From the NCBI RefSeq assembly GCF_000968135.1, contig NZ_FO538765.1, forward strand, positions 2,185,819 to 2,249,818: a DNA stretch of 64,000 nucleotides. Reading direction: 5' to 3'. The position numbers and the translations under genes were made by a program. This document shows, piece after piece, positions 9,671 through 17,329 of the stretch (position 1 is its first letter; the number at the start of each line of letters is the position of its first letter). The stretch comes from Magnetospira sp. QH-2 (lineage in GTDB: Bacteria; Pseudomonadota; Alphaproteobacteria; Rhodospirillales; Magnetospiraceae). Below the pieces are notes generated by a model that did no database searches, had not been told where the DNA came from, and worked only from the letters and a program-made list of their open reading frames with translations.

Positions 9671-10537
9671 ATGGATCGGATCAAGACTTCCTGGAGAAAA
9701 CCGGTTACGATTACGCATGACAGCCTATTCAAAGCCCCTTTGACGCCCATGGGTGCGTCGGACCGGACCCTCGAATTGGATCGTGGCGCCTATGCGCGGG
9801 CGTTGAACAAATTGGACGGCGAGGACGGCGCGGCGGCATTTCACGAACAGTGTCAGGCCACCTACGCTAGCGACCACCCCATCCGATCCAGCGACCTCGG
9901 ACAAACGTTTTTCACGACCTTACCCCTGCTGAAACCGGTCCATGCCGCCGAACTCCGTGATCTCATGGATCGAGACCCGGCGCACCTGCGGACCCAGGAT
10001 TTCCTGGCCGACCTGTTAACAAGGGTGTTCACGCCCGCATTGGATCAGGCCTTAACCGGATGGTTTGCAAGCTACTATCGGCCGCAATGGTACAGCTTTC
10101 AGAAATTCCATGTTGGCGATGGGCGCGCCTATTCCTTCGGCTGGCACTTCGATGCCTGGAGCAGCCATTGCCTGAAGCTGCTTTGCTATCTCAACGGCAC
10201 CGGCGACCACGGCGGACCGACGATGGTTCTGGACGTGGCGCAGAGCGAAGCTTTTGCCCGGGCGGGCTACGCATTTCCTCCAAAACAACAACGGTTGGAC
10301 GATCTGAGCGAATTGGCGAGTATCCTCAATCTCTCCTATCACCCCCAAACCTTGGCCATGGCCGCCGGAGAGGCGCTGCTATTCAATCCGGTACGGCTAT
10401 TGCACCGGGGCGTGGTCCCGACCCGGGCCGAGCGGTATATGCTGCAAATCTGCATCGGTCCGGCCATGCGCCCCTGGCAGGACGAATGTCAGTCGGGGAA
10501 CTGGCCCTATTGGGACCCCGGAAGCAATCCCGTGTAA
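9671..10537 (+). CDS. HxD...H protein, probable 2-oxoglutarate/Fe(II) oxygenase (copy A)
   Basis: A 288-residue protein without signal peptide. A double-stranded beta-helix iron site is suggested by His159-x-Asp161 (GWHFDAW), a distal His245 (LLHRG) and Arg255, which is 10 residues further and in the usual position for binding the 2-oxoglutarate carboxylate. The N-terminal 110 residues are helical. The substrate is unknown. The next gene is a clear paralogue with the same motif spacing, separated by 4 nt. Upstream there is only the tRNA-Leu on the opposite strand. I do not recognise a named family; the phytanoyl-CoA dioxygenase superfamily is the nearest guess. The ATG at 9671 lacks a strong ribosome site. 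Confidence 0.6.
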   Translation: MDRIKTSWRKPVTITHDSLFKAPLTPMGASDRTLELDRGAYARALNKLDGEDGAAAFHEQCQATYASDHPIRSSDLGQTFFTTLPLLKPVHAAELRDLMDRDPAHLRTQDFLADLLTRVFTPALDQALTGWFASYYRPQWYSFQKFHVGDGRAYSFGWHFDAWSSHCLKLLCYLNGTGDHGGPTMVLDVAQSEAFARAGYAFPPKQQRLDDLSELASILNLSYHPQTLAMAAGEALLFNPVRLLHRGVVPTRAERYMLQICIGPAMRPWQDECQSGNWPYWDPGSNPV

Positions 10538-10541
10538 CCGG

Positions 10542-11453
10542 GTGATGCAAATGCCCGACCTAGGCAAAAAGGATTTGTGGTTTTACTATTCACACATGCA
10601 GAAAATGGATTCGGTAACGGGTTTCAAACTCGACCCCACAAGTTACGCTCGGACGATCCATCAGTTCGATGTGACCCAAGGGCGGGTGGACTATCACAGG
10701 CGCTGCCGGGGACAATTCCAACGCGCCCCGATTGATCAAACCCACTCAATCCGCAACCACCACATGGCGACCTTTTCCCTGTTGGATTCTGCCACCTGCG
10801 CGGCCTATCGCGCAGTCATCGACCAAGACTCGAACCGGGTCCTAGAGCAGGGCTTTATCGCAGAGCTGCTGAGTCAGGTGTTTACCGATGAAACGGATTC
10901 CGCCCTCACGGCCTATTTCGGCAGCGAATATCATGCGGATTGGTATAGCTTGCAAATGAGCGATCCCGGCGCACCGGGCAACTATTCCAATGACTGGCAC
11001 TTTGATGTCGGATCCACGCGGCAGCTTAAAATTCTATGCTTCCTCAACGATGTAGAAGAGCATCAGGCGCCGACCCTGTATTTGCCCATCGATCAAAGCA
11101 AATTATTCGCGCGCCTTGGCTATGGTTATCCCGCGGTGGAGGATCGTCTGAACGATTTGAGCCCCTTGGCCCAGGCCCATGGCCTGTCGTACACGCCCGA
11201 GGCGGTGCCCTTGAAGGCGGGCGAGGCATTGATGTTCAATCCACAGGTGCTTCTACACCGGGGCCAAGTGCCCCTGAATTCTCGGTATCTTATCCAGATT
11301 GCGGTCATTCCCTCATCCGTCCATTGGAAACAGACCCTTGCCTCTGGGCGTCATTGGCCCCGCTTCGAACCCGGGGCGCAGGGATGGCCGATAAAAAGAG
11401 GCGGACCGACGCCAACAAAATCATCCATTGCCAGCGGTCGGGTCGAATTATAA
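10542..11453 (+). CDS. HxD...H protein, probable 2-oxoglutarate/Fe(II) oxygenase (copy B)
   Basis: A 303-residue paralogue of the preceding gene. Shared landmarks in the same order are a YAR..-D...G N-terminal motif, H-x-D (His153, Asp155 in DWHFD), K-I-L-C-F-L-N after it, LxDLS.LA, and LLHRG with His239 and Arg248. The C-terminal 25 residues are basic and extra relative to copy A. The start at 10542 is a GTG directly followed by an in-frame ATG (10545), and another ATG follows at 10551; the exact start is uncertain. It is 9 nt upstream of lipB, so the three genes are probably one transcript, but a functional link with lipoylation is not evident. Confidence 0.6.
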   Translation: MMQMPDLGKKDLWFYYSHMQKMDSVTGFKLDPTSYARTIHQFDVTQGRVDYHRRCRGQFQRAPIDQTHSIRNHHMATFSLLDSATCAAYRAVIDQDSNRVLEQGFIAELLSQVFTDETDSALTAYFGSEYHADWYSLQMSDPGAPGNYSNDWHFDVGSTRQLKILCFLNDVEEHQAPTLYLPIDQSKLFARLGYGYPAVEDRLNDLSPLAQAHGLSYTPEAVPLKAGEALMFNPQVLLHRGQVPLNSRYLIQIAVIPSSVHWKQTLASGRHWPRFEPGAQGWPIKRGGPTPTKSSIASGRVEL

Positions 11454-11462
11454 GACACTGTC

Positions 11463-12122
11463 ATGCACAACAGCGATCAGATGGAATGGCGCGCCCCGGA
11501 GAACTTCGTCGACTATGGGGCCGCTCAGGCGGAAATGGACCAACGCGTGGCGGCCATCCACAACGGATCGGCCCCGGAGTGCATCTGGTTTCTAGAACAC
11601 CCTCCCCTATATACCGCGGGCACCAGCGCCAAACCGACGGACTTATTGGATCCTAACCGCTTCCCCGTCCATGCGACCGGGCGTGGCGGCCAATACACTT
11701 ATCACGGTCCGGGGCAACGCATCGCCTACGTCATGCTCGATCTGCGCAAGCGGGGGCGCGACCTGGGCGCCTTCGTGCATGGGCTGGAGGATTGGATCAT
11801 TGCCGCCCTGGCCCGGTTTGATGTTCGAGGCGAGCGCCGCAAGGACCGTGTCGGTATCTGGGTGGTCCGTGATGACGGCCGGGAAGACAAAGTGGCCGCC
11901 ATCGGCGTGCGGGTGCGACGCTGGGTAACCTTCCATGGCCTGGCCATCAACGTGAACCCGGAATTGAGCCACTTCGAAGGAATCATCCCCTGCGGTATTG
12001 CCGCGCACGGGGTTACGTCGTTGCATGATTTGGGACAACCGGTCACCATGGCGCAAGTGGACGAAGCCCTCCGCGAAACCTTCTCCAGCGTGTTCCCCGA
12101 GATGCCCAAGGAGCTCCCGTGA
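11463..12122 (+). CDS. lipB: Octanoyl-[ACP]:protein N-octanoyltransferase LipB
   Basis: A 219-residue LipB. It moves octanoyl from acyl carrier protein to lysines of lipoate-dependent enzymes, the first step of lipoate synthesis. Signature [12 protein letters not shown] is at 74-85. Catalytic Lys143 lies in KVAAIGVR and catalytic Cys177 in IIPCGIA. The length is normal. It overlaps the following diguanylate cyclase gene by 4 nt (ATGA-type junction at 12119), and the oxygenase-like pair is just upstream. No lipA is in the window. Confidence 0.95.
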   Translation: MHNSDQMEWRAPENFVDYGAAQAEMDQRVAAIHNGSAPECIWFLEHPPLYTAGTSAKPTDLLDPNRFPVHATGRGGQYTYHGPGQRIAYVMLDLRKRGRDLGAFVHGLEDWIIAALARFDVRGERRKDRVGIWVVRDDGREDKVAAIGVRVRRWVTFHGLAINVNPELSHFEGIIPCGIAAHGVTSLHDLGQPVTMAQVDEALRETFSSVFPEMPKELP

Positions 12123-13015
12123 CCCCCGCCGAAATACTTGACGAACTGGACCGGGCCATCGGGAATCACCTGATCTGGCTAAAAGAATGGCACCGGGAAA
12201 TAGCCTGTGGGTCGCCCCCCTTCGCCCACGAACTGAGTTACGATCCCCACCATCTGTGCCGCTTCGGCACCTGGTATGTGCGCCACCAGCATCGGGGACT
12301 GATGGACCAACCGGCCCTGCATACCCTGTCGCGCCTGCACCGGGACATGCATGATCGGGCCCATGCGCTGATGGGCCGTGCCCGCTCTGGCGAAATTCTG
12401 GACCGGGCCGACTATGATGCCTTTGCCGATTCTTTCAATGCCTTCTTGGCCCAAGCCCGACGGCTGGAAAAAGCCTTCTCGCAAGCTCACCAGGATCTGG
12501 ACCCGCTGACCGGCGTTCACAACAGACAAGCCATGACACGGGAACTGGAACGGGAACGCGAGCGCCATTTGCGCACCGGCGAGCCTTGCTGCATCGCTCT
12601 TGCCGACCTGGACCATTTTAAAGCCGTCAATGACACCTACGGTCACCAGACAGGTGACAAGGTCTTGGCTTTGGCAGCGGAATCGTTCCTGACCAGCCTG
12701 CGACCCTTTGACTACGTGTTTCGATATGGCGGCGAAGAGTTTTTGTTATTCTTGCCCAACACCACCCTGGATACCGGCAAGCAGGCGGTGGAACGCCTGC
12801 GCGAGACCTTGGCCGTTACCCCCATCCCCTTGAACAACAATGAAAAGCTTCCGGTCACGGCTTCGTTCGGCCTTGCAGAATTGATCGACACGGCAACCGT
12901 GGAGGCAACCATCGAGCGCGCCGATCAGGCTCTGTATTGGGCCAAGGACCAAGGCCGAAACCGGGTGGTGGCCTGGGATGGTGCGGCTCAGATCGACGCC
13001 CTGTCGGCGAATTAA
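12119..13015 (+). CDS. Zinc-sensing diguanylate cyclase (CZB-GGDEF, DgcZ-like)
   Basis: A 298-residue cytoplasmic enzyme making cyclic di-GMP. The N-terminal chemoreceptor zinc-binding (CZB) domain has His17, Cys47 (in C-R-F-G-T-W), His74 and His78. That spacing (30, 27, 4) is the same as the zinc ligands I recall for E. coli DgcZ (His22, Cys52, His79, His83). The C-terminal GGDEF domain reads GGEEF, an active form, preceded by five residues by the RPFD inhibitory site (RxxD), so product inhibition is expected. It is translationally coupled to lipB and faces the IS element and flagellar genes. Zinc probably inhibits activity and so affects attachment, by analogy. Confidence 0.88.
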   Translation: MTPAEILDELDRAIGNHLIWLKEWHREIACGSPPFAHELSYDPHHLCRFGTWYVRHQHRGLMDQPALHTLSRLHRDMHDRAHALMGRARSGEILDRADYDAFADSFNAFLAQARRLEKAFSQAHQDLDPLTGVHNRQAMTRELERERERHLRTGEPCCIALADLDHFKAVNDTYGHQTGDKVLALAAESFLTSLRPFDYVFRYGGEEFLLFLPNTTLDTGKQAVERLRETLAVTPIPLNNNEKLPVTASFGLAELIDTATVEATIERADQALYWAKDQGRNRVVAWDGAAQIDALSAN

Positions 13016-13025
13016 ACGCGAAAGG

Positions 13026-13034
13026 CAGGCTGCT
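13026..13034. repeat. Left-end remnant of palindromic repeat, copy 1
   Basis: CAGGCTGCT, 11 bp after the cyclase stop codon, matches the first nine bases of the terminal inverted repeat of the intact copy at 25415. The rest of the repeat resumes at 14422, on the far side of the IS element. Confidence 0.7.
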
Positions 13035-13044
13035 TCTGTAATCG

Positions 13045-13230
13045 AGTCATTTGAGTCAAGCTGATTTCCAAGCCGTCGGTTTGAACCTGGGTTATGTGGC
13101 GCCCTTTGCTTCTGTCCGCGGTCGACGTCGTCGCCGCATGATGGGGATCAAGGGGGATCGGGTGCAGCAATCTGAAAAGCGTGGTCTTACGCCACTGCAG
13201 CCTGCGCGCTGTCATCCGAGCCCCGCGCGT
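13045..13230 (-). ncRNA. Predicted bridge RNA of the IS1111-group element
   Basis: It lies in the 3' non-coding flank of the transposase gene, where IS1111-group bridge RNAs are encoded. Reading the minus strand, a target loop comes first. Its 5' guide GCAGGCTGC (from 13205-13197) equals the left target half. A GTGG/CCAC hairpin (13195-13181) follows, and the 3' guide TTTTCAG (from 13178-13172) is complementary to the right half CTGAAAA. A donor loop comes next. Its 5' guide ends CCATC (from 13144-13140), matching the element end at 14418-14422. A two-part hairpin (13137-13118) follows, and the 3' guide ACAGAAG (from 13115-13109) is complementary to CTTCTGT at 13033-13039. Exact transcript ends are not determined. 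Confidence 0.7.
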
Positions 13231-13278
13231 CGCCACGCGTCCTGGCCGCCCTTCAGGCGATCTCGGTTTTCGTTGTGT

Positions 13279-14310
13279 TTAGATGGCGGTCTCCTCCTTG
13301 CGGTACTGGAAGTCCGTGCCGTCGATCCACATGCGATGCATGATTACGGCGAGACGCCGGGCAACGGCTACCTTGGCGCGTTTCATCCCGCGCCTTTTGG
13401 CGACCGCGAGCCCCCAGTGTTTGAGCCAGGACCAACGGCGGGTTCGAGTGAGAAGTGCATTGGCGGCCTCGAACAAAAGCCAACGAACCATGGCATCTCC
13501 GCACTTGCTGATGGGGCCGCTTCGGTCCTGCTCTCCCGAGGCGTATCTGCGTGGGACAAGCCCGAAGTGGGCGCCGACCATGACCGACTTTTGAAACCGT
13601 TCCGGCACGTCGAGTCCTGTCCTGAAAGCGAGGGCGGTAACCGGGCCGACGCCGGGAACGGTCATCAGGCGCCGGCAAACGCTATCATCGCGCGCAGCGG
13701 CATGAACCTGCCGGTCGAGCTTGTCGAGTTGTTCGAGCAAGGCTTGGCGCGCAAGCAAGAGCGGCTCGGCGGCTGCGCTGAGGTGCGGGTTATCAGCCGT
13801 CAATTCCCGAACCCGCGCCGCGAAAAGGCGTCCGCGCGCCATACCGACCTTGAGGCCGAAAGCTTTCAATGTTCCTCGTACCGTATTGGACAACTGACGG
13901 ACCTGATGAACCAGGGTCTCCCGATGGGTCAGCACCATCCGGAGCTCCTGACTGCGCGCGGTCTTGACGTGGGTCGCGCGGTACAAACCGGTCCGCATCG
14001 CCTGGCTGATCAAGCGGGCGTCGCGACGGTCCGTCTTGACTGGGCTGGCGCTGGCAAAGGCCTTCATTTGCCGGGTCTCGATACAAATCACAGGGAGGCC
14101 CCGACTGGACAGTCCTGCGTACAGCCAAGGCGCCAGAGGGCCAGCTTCCAACCCAATTCGCGCAAAGCCACGCCCGCTTTCCTCGAGCCAAGTGGCGACC
14201 GCCTCGGGTGTGCTTGACACCTTGCCTTCGCGAATGACGGTTCCCTTTGCATCAATCTCACAGATCGAAATGCTTGCCATCGATACGTCCATTCCAACAA
14301 AATACTCCAT
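13279..14310 (-). CDS. IS110-family transposase (DEDD recombinase)
   Basis: A 343-residue recombinase. The N-terminal RuvC-like DEDD domain starts GMDVSMAS (Asp near residue 8) with KTDRRDARL around residue 95, followed by a coiled coil (about 120-190). The C-terminal Tnp_20 domain has the helix-hairpin VPGVGPVTALAF. IS110 enzymes act with a bridge RNA that pairs with donor and target DNA. The start at 14310 (MEYFVGMD) is usual for the family; upstream ATGs at 14331 and 14361 give longer N-termini. The frame is intact, with no frameshift or stop, so the element may still be active. Confidence 0.93.
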   Translation of the reverse strand: MEYFVGMDVSMASISICEIDAKGTVIREGKVSSTPEAVATWLEESGRGFARIGLEAGPLAPWLYAGLSSRGLPVICIETRQMKAFASASPVKTDRRDARLISQAMRTGLYRATHVKTARSQELRMVLTHRETLVHQVRQLSNTVRGTLKAFGLKVGMARGRLFAARVRELTADNPHLSAAAEPLLLARQALLEQLDKLDRQVHAAARDDSVCRRLMTVPGVGPVTALAFRTGLDVPERFQKSVMVGAHFGLVPRRYASGEQDRSGPISKCGDAMVRWLLFEAANALLTRTRRWSWLKHWGLAVAKRRGMKRAKVAVARRLAVIMHRMWIDGTDFQYRKEETAI

Positions 14311-14421
14311 AGCTGGTCTCCTCTGTTCCATGTCCAGGAATTGACCCGGATCCTTGATCAAGACCGAGTGTGGAGACCAGCTGACTGTCTAGGCAATCCC
14401 TGACTGCTCGATTACCGCCAT

Positions 14422-14588
14422 CTGAAAAAGTCCGATTTCGAGCGTATCGCGACACATGCTTCGACAAGCTCAGCATGAGGGCCTTTTATTTCTCAACATG
14501 TTAGCTTCACCCTGAGCTTCCTCATCCCGAGCTTGTCGAGGGACGAAGGGCGCGGCGGGCCGTAGGACAACACTATTTCAGCAGCCTG
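14422..14588. repeat. Palindromic repeat element, copy 1 (interrupted by IS)
   Basis: About 167 bp closely matching the repeat at 25415-25566, with an internal insertion of about 15 bp around 14518-14545. Shared landmarks are AAGTCCGATTTCGAG, GACACATGCTTCGACAAGC, the inverted arm AGCTTGTCGAGG, GCGCGGCGGGCC and the terminal TCAGCAGCCTG (14578-14588). It ends exactly at the fliJ stop codon. The left terminus is displaced to 13026-13034 by the IS. It probably acts as a bidirectional transcription end between convergent genes; origin (MITE or REP-like) is unresolved. Confidence 0.8.
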
Positions 14589-15020
14589 TTAACGGTTCTC
14601 TTCCACCTTCAACAGGTGTGAGCGCATGCCGATCTCATCCAGTTGCGCCTGTTCCCGCCGGTCTTCCTCTTGCTTGGTACGGGCATCGCGCAGTTTCTGG
14701 CTTTGCTCGTAGGCCTTCAGGTCGATGTAAGCCTCACCGAGGTGTTCCTGAGCCTGCTCAACCAATGCCTCCACGTCGGCGGTTGCCTTGGCCAGCAGTT
14801 CCCGCTTGGCATTGACCCCGTCCGCGAAAGCCCCATAGGTTAGCGCGAATTGCGGCAAACGGGCGGCAATCTCTTGTTCTTCGACCACCTGCTCTTCCAG
14901 CCTTCGGCTCTGCTCCTCCAATTGGTAGAGCGCATTCAGCCGCTCGCCCAGTGCCCGTCGCCGTTCATCGACGGTGAACTGTGCCAACCGGATCAGCGTA
15001 TGGAGATCTTTTTCAGCCAT
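14589..15020 (-). CDS. fliJ: Flagellar export chaperone FliJ
   Basis: A 143-residue, almost wholly helical coiled-coil protein rich in Glu, Gln, Arg and Ala, of normal FliJ length. FliJ is the central stalk of the flagellar type III export ATPase, binding the FliI hexamer and FlhA in the cytoplasm. Sequence similarity in this family is weak, so the call rests on size, coiled-coil character and the position 11 bp downstream of fliI. Its stop codon (TAA) directly abuts the palindromic repeat, whose end sequence could have supplied or replaced the original 3' end. Confidence 0.85.
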   Translation of the reverse strand: MAEKDLHTLIRLAQFTVDERRRALGERLNALYQLEEQSRRLEEQVVEEQEIAARLPQFALTYGAFADGVNAKRELLAKATADVEALVEQAQEHLGEAYIDLKAYEQSQKLRDARTKQEEDRREQAQLDEIGMRSHLLKVEENR

Positions 15021-15031
15021 GATCTAGGCGG

Positions 15032-16435
15032 TCATGATTGAGGAGCGGCAGGGGCTGCTGCCGGCGCCACTTCTACCGCTTCTTCAGAGTCTGGCAAGAC
15101 ATCGCCATAGGCTTCTCCCAGGATCACCGCCAACTGCTGATAGCCCTGCTCCAATGTGATTTTTTCCACCATGTCCTGACTGAGAAATCCTTCGAGGAAT
15201 TCGTAGTACTGAATGGCCTCGTCCACCGCCGCATCGGTGCCGCGTCGATAGGCACCCAGGCGGATCAATTCGGCCATGTCTTCATAGGTGGCCAACAGCT
15301 TGCGGGCACGGCTGACCAGATGGTTCTGCTCCGGCGTGTTGCAGTCGGGCAGCGTTCGCGACACGCTACGCAGAATATTGATGGACGGGTAACGGCCTCG
15401 CTCGGCGATGGTCCGGTCCAACACCACGTGCCCATCGAGAATCCCGCGCACGGCATCTGAGATTGGCTCGTTGTGGTCATCCCCTTCCACGAGTACCGTA
15501 AACAGGCCACTGATGGATCCTTGGCCCGCGCTTCCCGGTCCGGCCCGCTCGAGTAGTTGCGGCAGTTCCGCGAAAACGGTGGGGGTATAGCCCTTGCTGG
15601 CCGGAGGCTCTCCCGCCGATAGACTGATTTCCCGTTGCGCCATGGCGAATCGGGTCACGCTATCCATCAAGCAGAGCACATCGTGACCCTGGTCGCGGAA
15701 ATACTCGGCCACGGCCAAAGTCATATAGGCGGCTTGGCGCCGAATCAGGGCCGGTTCGTCGGAGGTGGCGACCACCACCACGCTGCGTGCCATGCCCTCC
15801 TCGCCCAGGTCGTCCTCGATAAACTCCCTTGCCTCGCGTCCGCGCTCGCCAATCAGCCCGATCACACTGATATCGGCTTCGGTATGTTTGGCCATCATGG
15901 AAAGCAGGCTGGACTTACCCACGCCGGATCCCGAGAAGATACCCATTCGTTGACCGCGGCAGCAGGTCAAAAACGTATTCATCGCCCGAACGCCCAGATC
16001 GATCTTGTCGCCCACCCGCTGTCGACCATGGGCCGGCGGTGGCCGGTTGCGTACCGGATAGGCGCGATGGCCCGAGGACAAGGGGCCCTTGCCATCCACC
16101 GGCTCGCCGAATGCATCCACCACCCGGCCCAGCCAATTGTCATCGGGATAGATGACCGGCTCGGTCACCCCCAGTTCGGCGCGACACCCCAGTGCCACAC
16201 CGTCCAACTGACCGAACGGCAACAACAGAGCCTTGCCATGACGGAAACCGACCACCTCGCAAATAATCTGCCGGTCGTTGCGCCCGATGATTCGGCAATG
16301 GTCGCCGATGGAAAGGGCGCCATGCATGCCACCCAATTCCACCAACATGCCCTGAACTCCGGATACCTTGCCGTAGACCTGGTGATCCGGCAGGCGTTCA
16401 ATCTCGCGAATCAGGCTTTTCACATGCAATGGCAT
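15032..16435 (-). CDS. fliI: Flagellum-specific ATPase FliI
   Basis: A 467-residue export ATPase. It has Walker A GSGVGKSSLL (about residue 165), Walker B region VLCLMDSVTRFA and the family motif ASKGYTPTVFAELPQLLERAG. It energises flagellar type III secretion at the inner face of the membrane. The start at 16435 is preceded by GGAGGTG at ideal spacing; the longer open frame from 16549 is not needed. The C-terminus has an Ala/Pro-rich tail. It is divergent from ctrA with a 129-bp shared upstream region, a common alphaproteobacterial arrangement in which CtrA controls flagellar genes. Confidence 0.96.
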   Translation of the reverse strand: MPLHVKSLIREIERLPDHQVYGKVSGVQGMLVELGGMHGALSIGDHCRIIGRNDRQIICEVVGFRHGKALLLPFGQLDGVALGCRAELGVTEPVIYPDDNWLGRVVDAFGEPVDGKGPLSSGHRAYPVRNRPPPAHGRQRVGDKIDLGVRAMNTFLTCCRGQRMGIFSGSGVGKSSLLSMMAKHTEADISVIGLIGERGREAREFIEDDLGEEGMARSVVVVATSDEPALIRRQAAYMTLAVAEYFRDQGHDVLCLMDSVTRFAMAQREISLSAGEPPASKGYTPTVFAELPQLLERAGPGSAGQGSISGLFTVLVEGDDHNEPISDAVRGILDGHVVLDRTIAERGRYPSINILRSVSRTLPDCNTPEQNHLVSRARKLLATYEDMAELIRLGAYRRGTDAAVDEAIQYYEFLEGFLSQDMVEKITLEQGYQQLAVILGEAYGDVLPDSEEAVEVAPAAAPAAPQS

Positions 16436-16564
16436 GACGCACCTCCAACGATCCCCGCTATTTTCGAGGAAATATCCAGCTATTGAAAGTAATGGATGAC
16501 GATTCCCCAACATATGGTTACCATGAGCCATATTCATTAACGGTGACACGAACCGGATATACCC
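16436..16564. promoter_or_regulatory. Divergent fliI/ctrA promoter region
   Basis: A 129-bp region that must hold promoters for both fliI and ctrA. It contains a GANTC site (GATTC at 16501-16505), the target of CcrM methylation in alphaproteobacteria, and AT-rich half-sites (TTACCAT at 16518, ATTAACGG near 16537) that only partly resemble CtrA boxes. A full TTAA-N7-TTAA box was not found, so autoregulation is possible but not shown. Confidence 0.35.
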
Positions 16565-17302
16565 ATGCGCGTACTCCTCGTCGAAGACGATCCGAACATG
16601 GCCAAGAGCATCGAACTGATGCTCAAGTCCGCTGGTATGGTCATAGATTCCACCGATTTGGGCGAAGATGGCCTGGAAATAGGCAAACTCTATGACTACG
16701 ACCTGATCGTGCTTGATCTAATGCTGCCGGATATCGACGGCTACGAAGTTCTGCAACGATTACGTGATGCCCGGGTGGAAACGCCGGTGTTGATCCTGTC
16801 GGGGCTCACCGAGCCGGACAACAAGGTTAAAGGGCTCGGCTTCGGCGCCGATGACTATTTGACCAAGCCGTTTGACAAGGCCGAATTGATTGCCCGTATC
16901 CAGGCCATTGTCCGTCGCTCCAAGGGCCATGCCCAGCCGGTGATCAAGACCGGCAAGTTGTCGGTCAATTTGGAAGCCCGCACGGTCGATGTGGAAGGCA
17001 CGCCTATCCATCTCACCGGCAAGGAATATGGCATTCTTGAACTGTTATCCCTGCGCAAGGGCACGACTCTGACCAAGGAGATGTTCCTGAACCATCTTTA
17101 TGGCGGCATGGATGAACCGGAACTGAAAATTATCGATGTATTCGTGTGCAAACTGCGTAAGAAGCTGACCACCGCCACGGGTGGCGCCAACTACATCGAA
17201 ACCGTCTGGGGCCGGGGCTACGTGCTGCGCGATCCCCATGAGGGAACGCCGGTCACCGAGGGTGCAGGCGATGCACCCGCCGAGCAGACACCAGCAAGCT
17301 GA
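16565..17302 (+). CDS. ctrA: Cell-cycle/motility response regulator CtrA
   Basis: A 245-residue OmpR-type regulator, nearly collinear with CtrA: receiver domain (1-120) with MRVLLVEDD, Asp51 in [17 protein letters not shown] and [13 protein letters not shown], then a winged-helix domain (about 130-230) including [17 protein letters not shown] and GRGYVLRDP. In Rhodospirillales CtrA mainly controls motility and chemotaxis genes rather than being essential. It is phosphorylated via CckA and ChpT; a chpT gene lies at 44.1 kb here, whereas cckA is not in the window. The acidic C-terminal tail ([10 protein letters not shown]) is longer than in Caulobacter. Confidence 0.96.
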   Translation: MRVLLVEDDPNMAKSIELMLKSAGMVIDSTDLGEDGLEIGKLYDYDLIVLDLMLPDIDGYEVLQRLRDARVETPVLILSGLTEPDNKVKGLGFGADDYLTKPFDKAELIARIQAIVRRSKGHAQPVIKTGKLSVNLEARTVDVEGTPIHLTGKEYGILELLSLRKGTTLTKEMFLNHLYGGMDEPELKIIDVFVCKLRKKLTTATGGANYIETVWGRGYVLRDPHEGTPVTEGAGDAPAEQTPAS

Positions 17303-17329
17303 CAAGCTCGGACTTCCAACAAAGTCGTA

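Larger units (their letters stand above)
13035..14423 (-). mobile_element. IS110-family (IS1111-group) insertion sequence
   Basis: The element is about 1.39 kb. It holds one transposase gene on the minus strand, with a short 5' flank (about 110 bp) and a long 3' flank (about 240 bp), as in the IS1111 group. Subterminal inverted repeats GTAATCGAG (13038-13046) and CTCGATTAC (14407-14415) are set back unequally from the ends (3 and 6 bp), also typical. Boundaries come from the interrupted palindromic repeat: CAGGCTGCT on the left and CTGAAAAAG on the right share only CT, giving a CT dinucleotide at both junctions (13033-13034 and 14422-14423). The only ambiguity is which CT belongs to the element. 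Confidence 0.85.

Noticed and set aside
9537-13015. Possible genomic island next to tRNA-Leu
   Set aside because: No integrase, no duplicated tRNA 3' end and no clear composition shift; lipB is a core gene.
13051-14217. A 388-codon open frame opposite the transposase
   Set aside because: Mirror frame of the IS110 transposase; it would also run across the bridge-RNA region and has no known domain.
13035-14423. Placing the bridge RNA 5' of the transposase, as in IS621-type elements
   Set aside because: The 5' flank is only about 110 bp and holds no target-matching loops; both guide pairs lie in the 3' flank.
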